Below are positions 34,453 through 45,615 of a stretch of 64,000 nucleotides of DNA, in pieces. The stretch covers positions 62,387,048 through 62,451,047 of the forward strand of contig CM055311.2 of NCBI GenBank assembly GCA_029255685.2, given 5' to 3'. Under the pieces are notes generated by a model. It searched no databases and had not been told where the DNA came from. It worked only from the letters and a program-made list of their open reading frames with translations. The stretch is from Silene conica (Eukaryota > Streptophyta > Magnoliopsida > Caryophyllales > Caryophyllaceae). Made by a program: the position numbers and the translations under genes. Numbering within the stretch: position 1 is the stretch's first letter; each line of letters starts with the position of its first letter.

Positions 34453-34874
34453 CTCATTCACTTAATTTAAGTTCACTTCAGATCCTATAAGTTAAGTTAA
34501 GTTCAGTTCAGTTCCTATAAGTTCAGTTCAGTTCAGTTCCTATAAGTTCAGTTCAGTTCAGATCTTACAAGTTCAGTTCAGTTCCTATAAGTTCAATTCA
34601 GTTCCTATAAGTTCAGTTCAGTTCAGTTCATATAAGTTCAGTTCACTTCCTATAAGTTCAGTTCAGTTCAGCTCAGCTCGGCTCATATAAACTTAATTCA
34701 AAAAAGCTATATACGAAGTATTATTTTAACAACCGATAAAAAAACATTTCGCTTTAGTTATTCGATACACGTTATTTTTTTAAAAAAAAACAACAAAAAA
34801 TTATTAATAATTGTACCCGTTTTTATTATCCCATTAATACCAAACGATCTTACACATACTCACCCTAATGCCAT

Positions 34875-35410
34875 ATGTCTGAATACAAGTATAGACCGCC
34901 TGAAGGAATGGTAGAATACTTCAGCTATCGACATTGATCATCGAGAATGAAAGTTGAAATTACGTTTGGTCTATTAAAGAAAAGGTGGAAGGTGTTAAAA
35001 ATCATGCCCCAAATATCATACTCCCTCCTAGTTTTTATAATTTTCTTATTGTGGGTATGGTACAAAAATTAAGGAATATGAGTTGTTTAATATTTTTGGG
35101 TTGTGTAGGGGTAAAAAATATTAGTTGTTTAATATTTTGGGTTGGGTTAGGAGTGAGTGGATGGTAATAAGTAGAAATATCAATCATTGTTTCTACATTC
35201 ACCCTCCATAATTTTATAAGAATGCACGCTTTTGGAATTATACAACATGAAGTGAACATTAGATTCAGGCATGTTTGATAAAAGCGGAAGACGGCCGTGT
35301 ATAAAGTACGAAGCAACATAGTAAAAAATCTTTGGCGAGGCTATGGATTCTTTGTCGACAGTGATATTGATAATGAAGATGAAGTAGATGATGATTATAT
35401 TACCTTGTGT
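34875..35410 (+). pseudogene. PIF/Harbinger transposase (DDE_Tnp_4 type) C-terminal remnant
   Basis: In one frame about 34875-35010 reads EYKYRPPEGMVEYFSYRH, a stop, then SSRMKVEITFGLLKKRWKVL and KIMP. This matches the C-terminal block of plant Harbinger nucleases (NLRH-S-RN-IER-FG-LK-RW-IL). About 35208-35410 gives FIRMHAFGI and later DNEDEVDDDY, reminiscent of the terminal HNFIR region and acidic tail. Stops and an insertion break it. The reading is by eye. Confidence 0.6.
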
Positions 35411-35459
35411 TTTAGATTATTTTTTATCAATGTCTTCTCTTGGATAATAATAATAATAA

Positions 35460-36595
35460 AGTTTTACTTCGCTTTGCGTACTTGTTCCCCTGATGCTTTC
35501 GGGTCCGCCGCGCCTATTTTTGACGCGGCTTTGCGTTCTCATCTAGAGCGTATTGTCACTGCTTCTGGACCGGGTTTTGGTGACTGGCAATGGCGGCTTG
35601 CCACCCTCCCCTTTTCCTTTGGTGGGCTTGGTGTGTACGCTGCCAGTGACGTCCTGCACTATGTTTTCCTGGCTTCTCGGTTGCAGTCTGTGGATCTGCA
35701 GAATCAGCTCCTTCGGGTTTCGGGTGTCCTTGACCCCGGACCTTCTTTTCAGTCAGCTCTGGATGCTTTTGCTGCAGTTACGGGTTATGATTTTCTGCGC
35801 AATCCTTCTGAGATCGCTGCCACCAAACTTATGAAGAAACTGGCAGATGTTTATTTCACGAGGGTTGTTGCTTCTGCGGAATCGATTTTCTCTTTGACTC
35901 CTCGTCGGACTATGAACAGTAGGACTTACCGGTGCGTGCTCAGTTATCGGTTGGGTGTTCCGTTGTTCTCGATGTTCGTGCCTTGTTTTGATTGTTCTCG
36001 TGTTTTTTATGGGGATATCTTCGGGGATCATGTTGTCTCTTGTGTTAGTGTTGTTGGTGTCAAACATCGGCATAACCTTGTTCGTGATACTCTTTTGGAT
36101 ATTTGCTACTGGTCGAGGATCTCTACTAGCTGGGAGGTGGATATTGGGTTGCTCGATGGTGTGGGTGGGCCTTTGCGACCTGCTGATTTGAAGCTCTATT
36201 CTTGGGACCGGGGGCACGATGTTTGTGTGGATTTGTTAGGGTCCTCTCCTTTGACTCAGTCGGGCATGGCTAATTTTGTGCCAGGAGGGGTGGTGGTTGA
36301 TGATGCTCAGAGGAAGTGCGCCAAGTACAGGGACTTGTGCGCGGCGCATGGTTATGGCTTCTTGCCTTTCTCCTTCTCTTCTTTGGGGGAATTAGGGGAA
36401 GATGTTGTTTCCTTTCTCAAGCGGATTCAGATGTTTTCTTTGTCCCAGGATGCCGGATCGCGGAACGCTGCTTTTATTTTTTTTCGCCTTAGTTTTGCTA
36501 TTGCTAAGGGAGTGGGCGCCCAGCTAGTTTCGCGGGTGCCACAAATTTCATGTAATTTTTCCATTGTTTTTAATAAAAGTTACCGGTTTATAAAA
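35460..36595 (+). pseudogene. Second copy of the CCHC/RLE-like retroelement C-terminus
   Basis: The open frame covers about 35460-36570 and extends about 125 residues farther upstream than the copy at 8.9 kb: FALRTCSPDAFGS, FGDWQWRLATLPFSFGGLGV, LHYVFLASRLQS. It then shares KKLADVYFTRVV, the Cys-x2-Cys...His-x4-Cys segment (CFDCSRVF...HVVSC), RPADLKLYSW and VCVDLLG, ending VGAQLVSR. It lacks the 26 codons present at 9573-9650. The 3' tail TTTAATAAAAGTTACCGG leads into TTTATAAAAAATAAT, directly at the AAT tract. The upstream ORF start (35297) is Harbinger sequence read through in frame. Confidence 0.6.
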
Positions 36596-36652
<57 letters not shown>

Positions 36653-36978
36653 AGTTAACTTCAATTAAATTAAGTTAATTAAGTTCGGATCTTATAAATT
36701 TATAAGTTCAATTCAATTCAGATCCTATAAGTTCAGTTCAGATCTTATAAGTTCAGTTGAGATCATATAAGTTCAGTTCAGTTCTTATAAGTTCAGTTCA
36801 GTTCCTATAAGTTCGGTTCAGTTCAATTCCTATAAGTTTAGTTAAGTTCAGTTCCTATAAGTTCAGTTCAGATCCTATAAGTTCAGTTCAGTTCAATTCA
36901 GATCCTATAAGTCCAATTCAGTTTAGTTCAGATAAGTTTCTGTCCAAAAGAACAAGATCGTAGTATATGTTAAATAGT

Positions 36979-37176
36979 AAGTCTTGCTTGTGACGGGTCA
37001 CCATTTGTGACGGATATTTTGTGAGATAAAATGGATACAAAATGAGCTAGTGGAGAAAGGGGACCACATGAATAGTGTCAGAGAGAGAGAAAAAGTGGAT
37101 ATTTTGTGAGAGGAAATGGTATCGTCACAAGTTTGTGACGGATACCGCCGTCACAAATGAGAATTTCTGTAGGTTA
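36979..37176. mobile_element. MITE of the CCGTCGCAA family
   Basis: Ends AAGTCTTGCTTGTGACGGG and CCGTCACAAATGAGAATTT; interior GATATTTTGTGAGATAAAATG and CCACATGAATAGTG match, in reverse, the element at 20417-20600. Confidence 0.65.
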
Positions 37177-37223
37177 AATGTAGAAGAAAGTACACATCAT
37201 GTATAGTACACATCATGTGTACG

Positions 37224-38259
37224 TAGACCTGTCAAACGGGTTAAACGGACGGGTTACGGGTCGGGTAGATACGGGTTCGGGTAAAATACGGGTCGGGTGT
37301 ATTTCGGGTCGGGTAAAATACGGGTCAAGTCTATACGGATTCCGGGTTGGGTTCGGGTAAAAATACGGGTCAGTCAACATATTTTCCTCGCATTTTTTAA
37401 CTTCTTTTATATCGTAATTCTAACATTTTATACATTTTCTCTCATCTTGCTCGTCTTAGTCGAATTAATTGTCACCATTTTCGCCATCACCACCAACATC
37501 ACCATCGTTATCGTCATCATCACCCTCATTAACTCGCTAAGTACAATAACGAGACTCAAATAAGATAACAATGATGACGTGACATGTGATGAGAGGTGAT
37601 GAGGTGGAAGTGTTGGACACAAGGTGCAATTCAGTTGGACGTATTGCGACGAAAGTGACGGTATGACACCAATTTTGAGGTGATGATGTGACATGTGGTC
37701 CTAGGAGATGGGTGACAATGATGATGGGGAATAAGGTGTAAGTGACAGTGTGGCACACATTTCGATGTGATGACGTGGCATGTGGTCTATCGAAATAATG
37801 AGGTGGCAGTGCTAACGTGAAATGTAATTTAATGTACTACACTAAAAATGACGACGTGACACACATTTCGATGTGATGACGTGGCATGTGGTACGAGGTG
37901 ATGGGATGCTGACGTTGAATGCAATTCGACGTACTACGGTTAAAGTGACTGTGTGACACACACTTGGAGGTGATGACATGGCATGTTATTTGAGGTGATT
38001 ACGTGACATACAAAATATATATAAATATTTTTCGTCGAAAATTTATAAGTCATGAATACATATATATATGACATTGTATATTTTAAAAATGATATATTAT
38101 CTTGACCCAACGGTCAACCCGCTGCGGGTCGGGTTTTGACCCGTCGTTTACGGGTCAAAACGGGTTCGGGTATCTTTCGGGTTCGGGTTGAGAAAACCGG
38201 GTTATTTACGGGTCGGGTTACGGTCGATTTTCGGGTCGGGTCAGGTTTTGACAGGTCTA
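37224..38259. mobile_element. hAT-type element with perfect 8-bp target duplication
   Basis: Starts TAGACCTGTCAAAC and ends GTTTTGACAGGTCTA, flanked by TGTGTACG at 37216-37223 and 38260-38267. The arms are runs of CGGGT/ACGGGTCGGGT on the left and their complement-like GGGTCGGGT on the right. The core carries three or four imperfect repeats of a unit containing GATGTGATGACGTGGCATGTGG (split here as GATGTGATGACG and TGGCATGTGG). No transposase. Confidence 0.88.
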
Positions 38260-38324
38260 TGTGTACGTAAACTCCAATTTTGTACCACCTTGTTATAAAG
38301 AAGAAGGTTAATTTTGGAGTAACG

Positions 38325-38499
38325 AATTCTCATTTGTGACGGACATATCCGTCGCAAACTTGCGATTATTCAAATATTATCCACTTGAATAAGAAAAGAT
38401 AAGGTATTTGATATTTTTAATGTTTTGTCTTATATACACAAGTGGGAGAACTTGACCAGTTACAAGTTTGCGATAGATATATCGTCGCAAGGGAGACTT
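38325..38499. mobile_element. MITE of the CCGTCGCAA family
   Basis: Inverted ends of about 40 bases: TTCTCATTTGTGACGGACAT then ATCCGTCGCAAACTTGCG, and ACAAGTTTGCGATAGATATA then TCGTCGCAAGGGAGACTT. Confidence 0.65.
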
Positions 38500-38903
38500 A
38501 GACCCTGTTCTTTTCGACTGAAACGAACTGAATTGAATTAATTGGAGTAGAGTTTAATTGAACTAAATTGAGTGAAACTGAAGTGAAGTGAATTTAGTTG
38601 AATTAAAAGTTAATTTTGTTAAAAGATTAACTGAACATAATTGATTGAACGTAAATAAAATTAACGGAATACAGCCAATCAAAATTGAAACGAGTTGAAA
38701 TTAAGCTATAAAAAATAGGGCGGGGTATTATTGGAAAAAGAGTGGAAAAGGAATTTTTTTTAGGACGTCATGCATCTCGCATTCCAAGTTCCTAATAAAT
38801 GAAAAGGATAACTTTGCTAAAATTGAAAGCCATCATTGGCCAATACCATTTCGTCCATTTGTCCAGCATCGAGGATCAAACATTAGAATTACTTGATTGT
38901 ATA
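38500..38903. other. Harbinger-type end remnant and spacer
   Basis: At about 38502 ACCCTGTTCTTTTCGACTG resembles the Harbinger-type terminus of the family, followed by a degenerate AACTGAA-like region without spacer blocks. No right end is seen, and no gene. Confidence 0.4.
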
Positions 38904-39281
38904 CTAGTTAGCACCAAAACGGACACGAACACGGACACGGACACGACACAGATACGGGACACGGCATCCCATGAAATTTAGGACACGAGACACGGTACTT
39001 AAATATAATAAAATATATATTTTATGGTTATAAATAACGTATAATTTTATTTTTATCATGTATTTGAATCTAAATCTAAACAAATAAAGGTACAATTCGA
39101 CCTTTATTATAACTAATTCTCATTTTTCCACCCAAATTCATCTTTTAATCGTTTTTTTGTTAAATTTTATTGCTCGTCTAACCTATATTATGTTTAGACA
39201 TGTGTATGTGTCCAACGAGTGTCGGGTGTCCGAGTGTCGGACATGGGACGACTAATTAGAAGAAGTGTTCGTGCTACCTAG
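38904..39281. mobile_element. Foldback MITE rich in GGACACG
   Basis: The left arm has CTAGTTAGCACC then GGACACGAACACGGACACGG; the right arm has GTGTCGGGTGTCCGAGTG and ends GTGCTACCTAG. Flanks ATTGTATA (38896-38903) and ATTGTATG (39282-39289) look like an 8-bp duplication with one change, suggesting a hAT-like element. Confidence 0.65.
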
Positions 39282-39953
39282 ATTGTATGTTCGAGAATTT
39301 TGAATTAAAATTTAATTTTGTAATTGAGATGTCGTCTATCAGTAGGTTTAATCAATCTAGGGTTTAGTATGTGATGATCTATTATAAATAGATCCTCACA
39401 TATCAATGTAAGCAAGCACCAAACTCAATAATACAATTATTCCATAATACAATTCCTCTCTTTATTCTCTAACATATATTATGAAATACACGGTATACAT
39501 TTTCGCTATCACAAATTAATATTACAATTCCCGTCGGAGGGAACCATAATTCATTAGCCCCTCTGACAGGGTAGCGGAAGTTTGTTTTTAAGACCATACT
39601 AAAATTATATATAAAAAGGGATAAATTGCATATAATAAAAGTTTGTATTATTCATGATCTTATTGGAATGATAATAATACATGTATTTATAGTCATAGTA
39701 GAAGGAACTCTAATCCTAATACGAAACCGTCGACAATATTTGTCTTTACGTAGCTTTCACTAATAAACCCTACATATTTCCCAACATATTTGTAACTAGG
39801 AGGTGGAAACCCAGATCACACTTGTTCTTCTCTTACCACTACTGCCGGTACAGTAAAAGTTTGATCAAGCTTATTGAGGAGTATATATATGTGGATATAG
39901 GATTCCTATTCTTAACACTTTACAGGGTAATAGAAGGAAAAATGGTACTGCCT
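39282..39953. other. LTR-like DNA, no gene
   Basis: TCTATTATAAATAGATCCTC (about 39380) followed by TCTTTATTCTCTAACA (about 39460) resembles the promoter and terminus of a Copia-type solo LTR; its left boundary is not clear because the foldback MITE lies in it. ACTTTACAG/GGTAATAGAAGG at 39918-39930 looks like a splice acceptor (see the finding on a broken exon). Confidence 0.35.
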
Positions 39954-40277
39954 TGTTAGAAATATACTGTCAAAGAATTTAAGACAAAAAGAAGCATCAT
40001 CATTTATTGCTTCTTTCCAAAAAGAAGCATTATGAGATTTCATAGCCTCATCGAATGTTCTAGGATCCTCATCTACATAATAGCAATATGAATATTGGAA
40101 TCCTATTTCATCCCTGGAGCCTTCAACCAGGTAAAGTTGAAAATCGTCTCCAAATGATTTCTTTTTCCTTATCCTTTTCCCTCTACGAAGTTCAGGGGTA
40201 GTTTTGTGAGTTTCTACAACCTGATTAGGTTCAACAATTTTGTTACCTTCCACTTCAACATTAGTTGGAGTTAACAT
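39954..40277 (-). pseudogene. Copia reverse transcriptase start, truncated
   Basis: The open frame reads DPRTFDEAMKSHNASFWKEAIND, the N-terminus of a Copia reverse transcriptase (quoted here in pieces: DEAMKSHNASFWKEA). It is cut before the finger and palm domains, where LTR sequence follows. Confidence 0.75.
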
Positions 40278-41578
40278 ACCCTCGGCCTAGGTATAGAATA
40301 AAATCGTGTTTCATCAAAGATAGCATCTCGAGATTCTATAACAGTGTGTATTGACACTGCATCATTTGGTTCTATTACATAAAATCGGTAAGCCTTGGAA
40401 TGCATAGCATATCCAATAAAAATGCAGTCAATGACTCTTTCTCCCAAGTTTTTAATCTTGGGATCGGGTAATCTAACGATAGCCCGACATCCCCAAACTC
40501 GAAGATAATTCAAGTTTGGTTTCTTTTTATACCATAGTTCATAAGGAGTAACTTTATTTTCTTTATTTGGGACCCTATTTAATAAATAGCAAGCCGTTAA
40601 TATGACTTCTCCCCAAAATCCTTTACTTAGACCCGAGTAAGATAATATGGTATTAACCATTTCTTTAAGAGTTCTGTTTTTCCGTTCCGCTATACCATTT
40701 TGTTGTGGTGTATACGGAGCGGTTACCTCATGTATTATCCCACATGAACCGAAATAGGTAGGGTCATAGTATTCTCCTCCCCTATTTGATCGCATCTTCT
40801 TAATTAAAGAAGATTTTTGTAACTCTACTTCATTCTTAAAAAGAATAAACTTACTCATAGTCTCATCTTTAGTATGTAACAAATATAAATAGCAAAACCG
40901 AGTACAATCATCAATGAATGTTACTAAGTAATGTTTATTTCTTAAAGATGGAATAGAATGATAGTCAGATAAGTCACTATGAATAAGTTCCAACAACGTA
41001 GAAATTCGTTTTACACCCGGAAAAGGTTGCCTTGTAATTTAGTTCAACATACAAAAATTACATTTCTTCGTAGTCATATCAAAGGGCGGAATCAAATCAT
41101 ACTTAGACATTTGCAATAAACGTTTATAATGAACATGGCCTAAACGAGCATGCCATAAAGAAGACGAATCAACATCGGAACAAATCAAAGCATTATTCAC
41201 TTTCATACAATCATTATTCAAATTATTTACATGATCATACTTAAGGTTTAATATAAACATACCATTATTCAAATAACCGAAACCTATAAACAAACCACAC
41301 TTAGATAATACATATCTATCGGATTCCATAACTTGTTTATATCCGCACTTAGATAATTGTCCACTAGATACTAAGTTTTTACGAACAGAAGGTACATGTA
41401 ATACATTCTTAAGACAAATAGTTTTTCCAGAACTAAACAACAATGCAACTTCGCCTCTTCCGAGAATTGGAGCGGTTGACTCGTTCCCCATATAGATTTT
41501 ATCCCCATCTTCAGCGAGAACATACTTTGTGAACCATCCACGATTTTTATATACGTGCTTTGTGGCTCCCGAGTCAAT
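40271..41578 (-). pseudogene. Copia protease and integrase
   Basis: Same frame as gag. Protease IDSGATKH is followed by CLKNVLHVPSVRKNLVS, and the pre-integrase WHARLGHVHYKRLLQM. A TAA at 41039-41041 interrupts before the integrase. Integrase starts with IHSDLSDYHS and FIDDCTRFCYLYLL; MRSNRGGEYY has Asn where the second catalytic Asp is expected (RSDRGGEY), and AERKNRTLKE supplies the Glu. The C-terminal part NRVPNKENKVTPYELW and LNYLRVWGC is intact. The protein should be inactive. Confidence 0.8.
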
Positions 41579-42553
41579 CTACCATGCTACGGCATCATCC
41601 TGCATAAAGAATGCTTCAGGAATATATGGAATATAATTTCCATCAGAAAGGAAATCACGAACAAAATTCGTACCTTGCTTTTGGGAAGGACCTTGGTCCT
41701 TAGACCCCTGATCCTTATGCCACTTTCCTTTGTTTGCCTTTACTGCTCCTCCCTTTTTCCCATATCGACAATCACGTTTGAAGTGACCACTTTTACCACA
41801 AATCCAACATTTCATCTTCGACTTTTTGTTCGAATTGTTAGATTTGTCATTGTTGGGATTAGGGCGTTTAGTACCCTTCTTCTCGGAATTGGAACTTTCA
41901 CCATGCTCCATCATATTAACAGATGCCTTTCCTGTATCACTTCTCCAAGATTCCTGATCCCTTAAGAATTCCTCAATACGCAAAGTTTTACCGAGATCGA
42001 CAAGAGTCATCTCTTCATTCTTATGCTTTAAAGAATACTTAAAGTCCTTCCACTTTGGTGAAAGTTTATCAATAATACTTGACACAGAAATAGACTCTGG
42101 CATCTCCATAATATGTTGAGCGAATTGGCCCAAAATACGTAAAAGTTCATTGTATTGTTCCATGACAGGTCTACTATCAAGCATCTTATAATTCATAAAA
42201 TTACCGACCAAAAAATTTTTGCTCGAAGCATCTTCATCAATATACTTAGACTCTAACCTATCCCATAATTCTTTTGCACTTCCTATATTCTGATAAATAT
42301 CAAACAGGGAATCAGACATACCATTAAGGATGTGGCCTCTGCATATATAATCGTCATTATCCCACTTGTTCCTTTTCCTTAAATCCTCCATGGTACTGTT
42401 ATCATCCACTTCTGAGGCAGGAGTGCTAAGAACGTACACCACTTTCAGAGTCGTAAGAAGAAAATGCATCTTTTTCTGCCATCTCCTAAAATTCACACCT
42501 TCGAATTTCTCTAACTTACTAATCTTCTCTGTCATACCCTTCACTGTCGACAT
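41579..42553 (-). pseudogene. Copia gag with CCHC zinc knuckle
   Basis: A 324-residue open frame: LEKFEGVNFRRWQKKM and SAKELWDRLESKYI in the gag core, LRIEEFLRDQES at its end, then a zinc knuckle CWICGKSGHFKRDC (Cys-x2-Cys-x4-His-x4-Cys). It ends DDAVAW followed by TAG and then, in the same frame, IDSGATKHVYKN, the protease active site. The stop therefore replaces a residue before the protease, probably Trp (TGG to TAG). The gag frame itself is intact. Confidence 0.85.
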
Positions 42554-42583
42554 TTTTCAGTATATTAAATTGTTCTATAAGAT

Positions 42584-43198
42584 TGTTAGAAATATACTGT
42601 CAAAGAAATTAAGACAATGAAACAACACCGGATCGCTATGCTTTCCTTATAGAACAATTCGTCCCGTATATTATGCCTGGGATGTTCCGAATTTTCTACA
42701 GAGATAAGATGATGTTCCTCGGTTTTTTGGTAAGAAAACAGAGATATAATTTCGGAGTTTTAATATGCAATTTGCTTTTCTGTTCAAGATATATGATTAT
42801 CAGTAATTTTGTTAAGGAAAAAACTGATCCATTTTGTCCTATATATATAGGAGAATGAATGGGAAAGGGAAGGGTTTTGAGTCAGATTTCTGAAGAGTCG
42901 CAACTCTTCGAAATCAACCTGCCAAAATCCGTTTTATTCGGATAAATTATTTGGCGCCAAAGTTGCGTCCCCGAACCCCTAAACCAGGGCGCTTCGCCCC
43001 TGGACCCCGACTCGCTGACCGGGCAGCGAGACCCCGCATAGTCGTTCGTAAGGCAACTATACCGCGAACTTATAATATAATAGACTAGTGTACACTCCGT
43101 ACTTTCCGAACTAGCTTTATTATTTATAAGTTCGCCCGTCTCTGAACCAAACCCAAATTACGGAAAATAAACCGGTAATTACACTTAAATTACCAACA
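42584..43198 (-). repeat. Upstream LTR of the Copia element at 40-43 kb
   Basis: About 615 bases with terminal TGTTAG and CCAACA on the plus strand. The other LTR survives only as about 35 bases at 39954. Confidence 0.75.
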
Positions 43199-43772
43199 TG
43201 TCTTCCCTTACATAGAAAAGCAAATGCATTATCTTTGTTGCTGTCTCTTATGAGGTGTAGATGGAAAGAAACAATGCTCGAATTAATGTTAATCTGCTGA
43301 GAACTGAATGTGTTCTGAAAATGACTAAGTCTGAGGTTTTACAAAGAATCAGAAGCAGAATAAAGGCCCTTACAAGGATCAAAACTGGTTGATGCAAAAA
43401 TTGGAATTTAGGGATGCTATATTGTAATGGGGTGTTTCAGATTATGTTTGATGATTAATAAAATTGTCATTTTTCACCATTTCAAAAACTGTTTCATACT
43501 ACCCTCGTCCTAGTAGTTTGTTTACCTATTGTATTTTGGTATATCTTATTAATTTGTTTATATTTCTATATTAGGAACTGTTCTGATGATTAATTTGTAC
43601 TTTCATGTGCATTTAATATCCACTTGTCATCCAATAACGAATGATTCCCTTCTCTTTTTTAATGCTTCGTGTCAAAAGCAATGGAAAACAAATCCCCAAG
43701 ACGAGGAATACCATACTGTCGTCTTATTTGGTAATCTGTCGCGCAACTGTCTTAGGTATATTCTATAAACAC
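43199..43772. other. Possible exon or gene remnant, then spacer
   Basis: With one copy of the target duplication removed, DNA on both sides of the Copia element joins into an open stretch: acceptor TTTACAG, then GNRRKNGTA and FPYIEKQMHYLCCCLL before a stop. A short ORF at 43261-43392 starts MERNNARINVNLLRTECV. Both are too short to name a gene. The rest is AT-rich. Confidence 0.25.
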
Positions 43773-44401
43773 TAGGATTCAGCAAAACGGGATATCCTAT
43801 TCGAATTTCGAAACCGGATCGGATATCCGAATTTAAAATTATCATTTTCCCTAGTCCACATCCAAACCGAATAATTTTGATATCCGGAAATCTAAAATCC
43901 CAAAATTCGGAGATCTAGATTCCGAAAACCGATTTTGATCTGGATTTAATTGTACAATAAAAATTCCACCGAGGTTGGTGGTGTTGGGTTATTGACAGAC
44001 TAAAACTAAAGGCAATTTCAGTCAATTTCCTATTTTGCAACCCACTACAAAAGGTAACATCTTCAATGGCATAAATTACAAGTGTCGATCACATAAACTA
44101 CAAGTCTTAATTGCGTAAATTACAATTGCGTAAATTACAAGTCTTAATTACAAATTTCAAAACTAGTCTAAAAACCGCAAAAACTACAAATGTGGTTTTC
44201 CTTTTTTTTTATATCTAAATTTTTAAAATCGAACCAGATTCAGATACCCGGTTTTAAGAAAATCAAAATTCACATCTGATCCAGTTTATTCGTAAATAAA
44301 CGGATTGGATATCCAATTTAAATGATATCCGTATATTCACATTTTTTTAGATTTCGGATCCGATTCGAAAAAATCGGGTCAAATATTTTTTGTCAACCCT
44401 A
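43773..44401. mobile_element. hAT-type MITE with GGATATCC motifs
   Basis: Starts TAGGATTCAGCAAAACGGG and ends TTTTTTGTCAACCCTA (imperfect inverted ends), with perfect 8-bp duplications ATAAACAC at 43765-43772 and 44402-44409. Several GGATATCC/CGGATCGGATATCC repeats lie in the arms. No ORF. Confidence 0.88.
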
Positions 44402-44623
44402 ATAAACACGTTGGATTGGCTTGAAATCAGTATAATTGATATCACAATTCTAGAGATTACATAACCAAGGCATACAACTTATATAAGAATCACAAGGAAA
44501 ATATTCAACACAAGAAGAGAAGTACAAGCTATAAGAATTAGAACATATAAATAAAAGACTGTCATTTACGCTTGTAAACCTAGAATCATTATCATCATTA
44601 TCATTATATCATCATTATCATTA

Positions 44624-45615
<992 letters not shown>

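Larger units (their letters stand above)
34453..36958 (-). mobile_element. Larger Harbinger-type element with transposase remnant and retroelement insertion
   Basis: The left array (TTCCTATAAGTTCAG units, 34480-34690) begins abruptly inside the Copia fragment, so the left terminus is lost. Unique family core follows, then a transposase remnant (about 34875-35410), an ATA tract with an inserted retroelement (about 35460-36595), an AAT tract, a right array (about 36680-36930) and a degenerate end GTCCAAAAGAACAAGATC. It links the MITE-like family to a PIF/Harbinger parent. Confidence 0.75.
39954..43198 (-). mobile_element. Copia-type LTR retrotransposon with collapsed 3' half
   Basis: Complete upstream LTR 42584-43198 (TGTTAG...CAACA on the plus strand). 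At the other side only about 35 bases of LTR (39954-39988, TGTTAGAAATATACTGTC) remain, fused to the start of the reverse transcriptase. Flanks TGCCT (39949-39953) and TGTCT (43199-43203) form a 5-bp target duplication with one change. Thus reverse transcriptase, RNase H and most of one LTR were deleted after insertion. Confidence 0.85.

Noticed and set aside
35297-35459. N-terminal part of the 453-residue ORF at 35.3-36.7 kb
   Set aside because: This part is Harbinger-type sequence (acidic tail and ATA tract) that happens to be in frame with the inserted retroelement.
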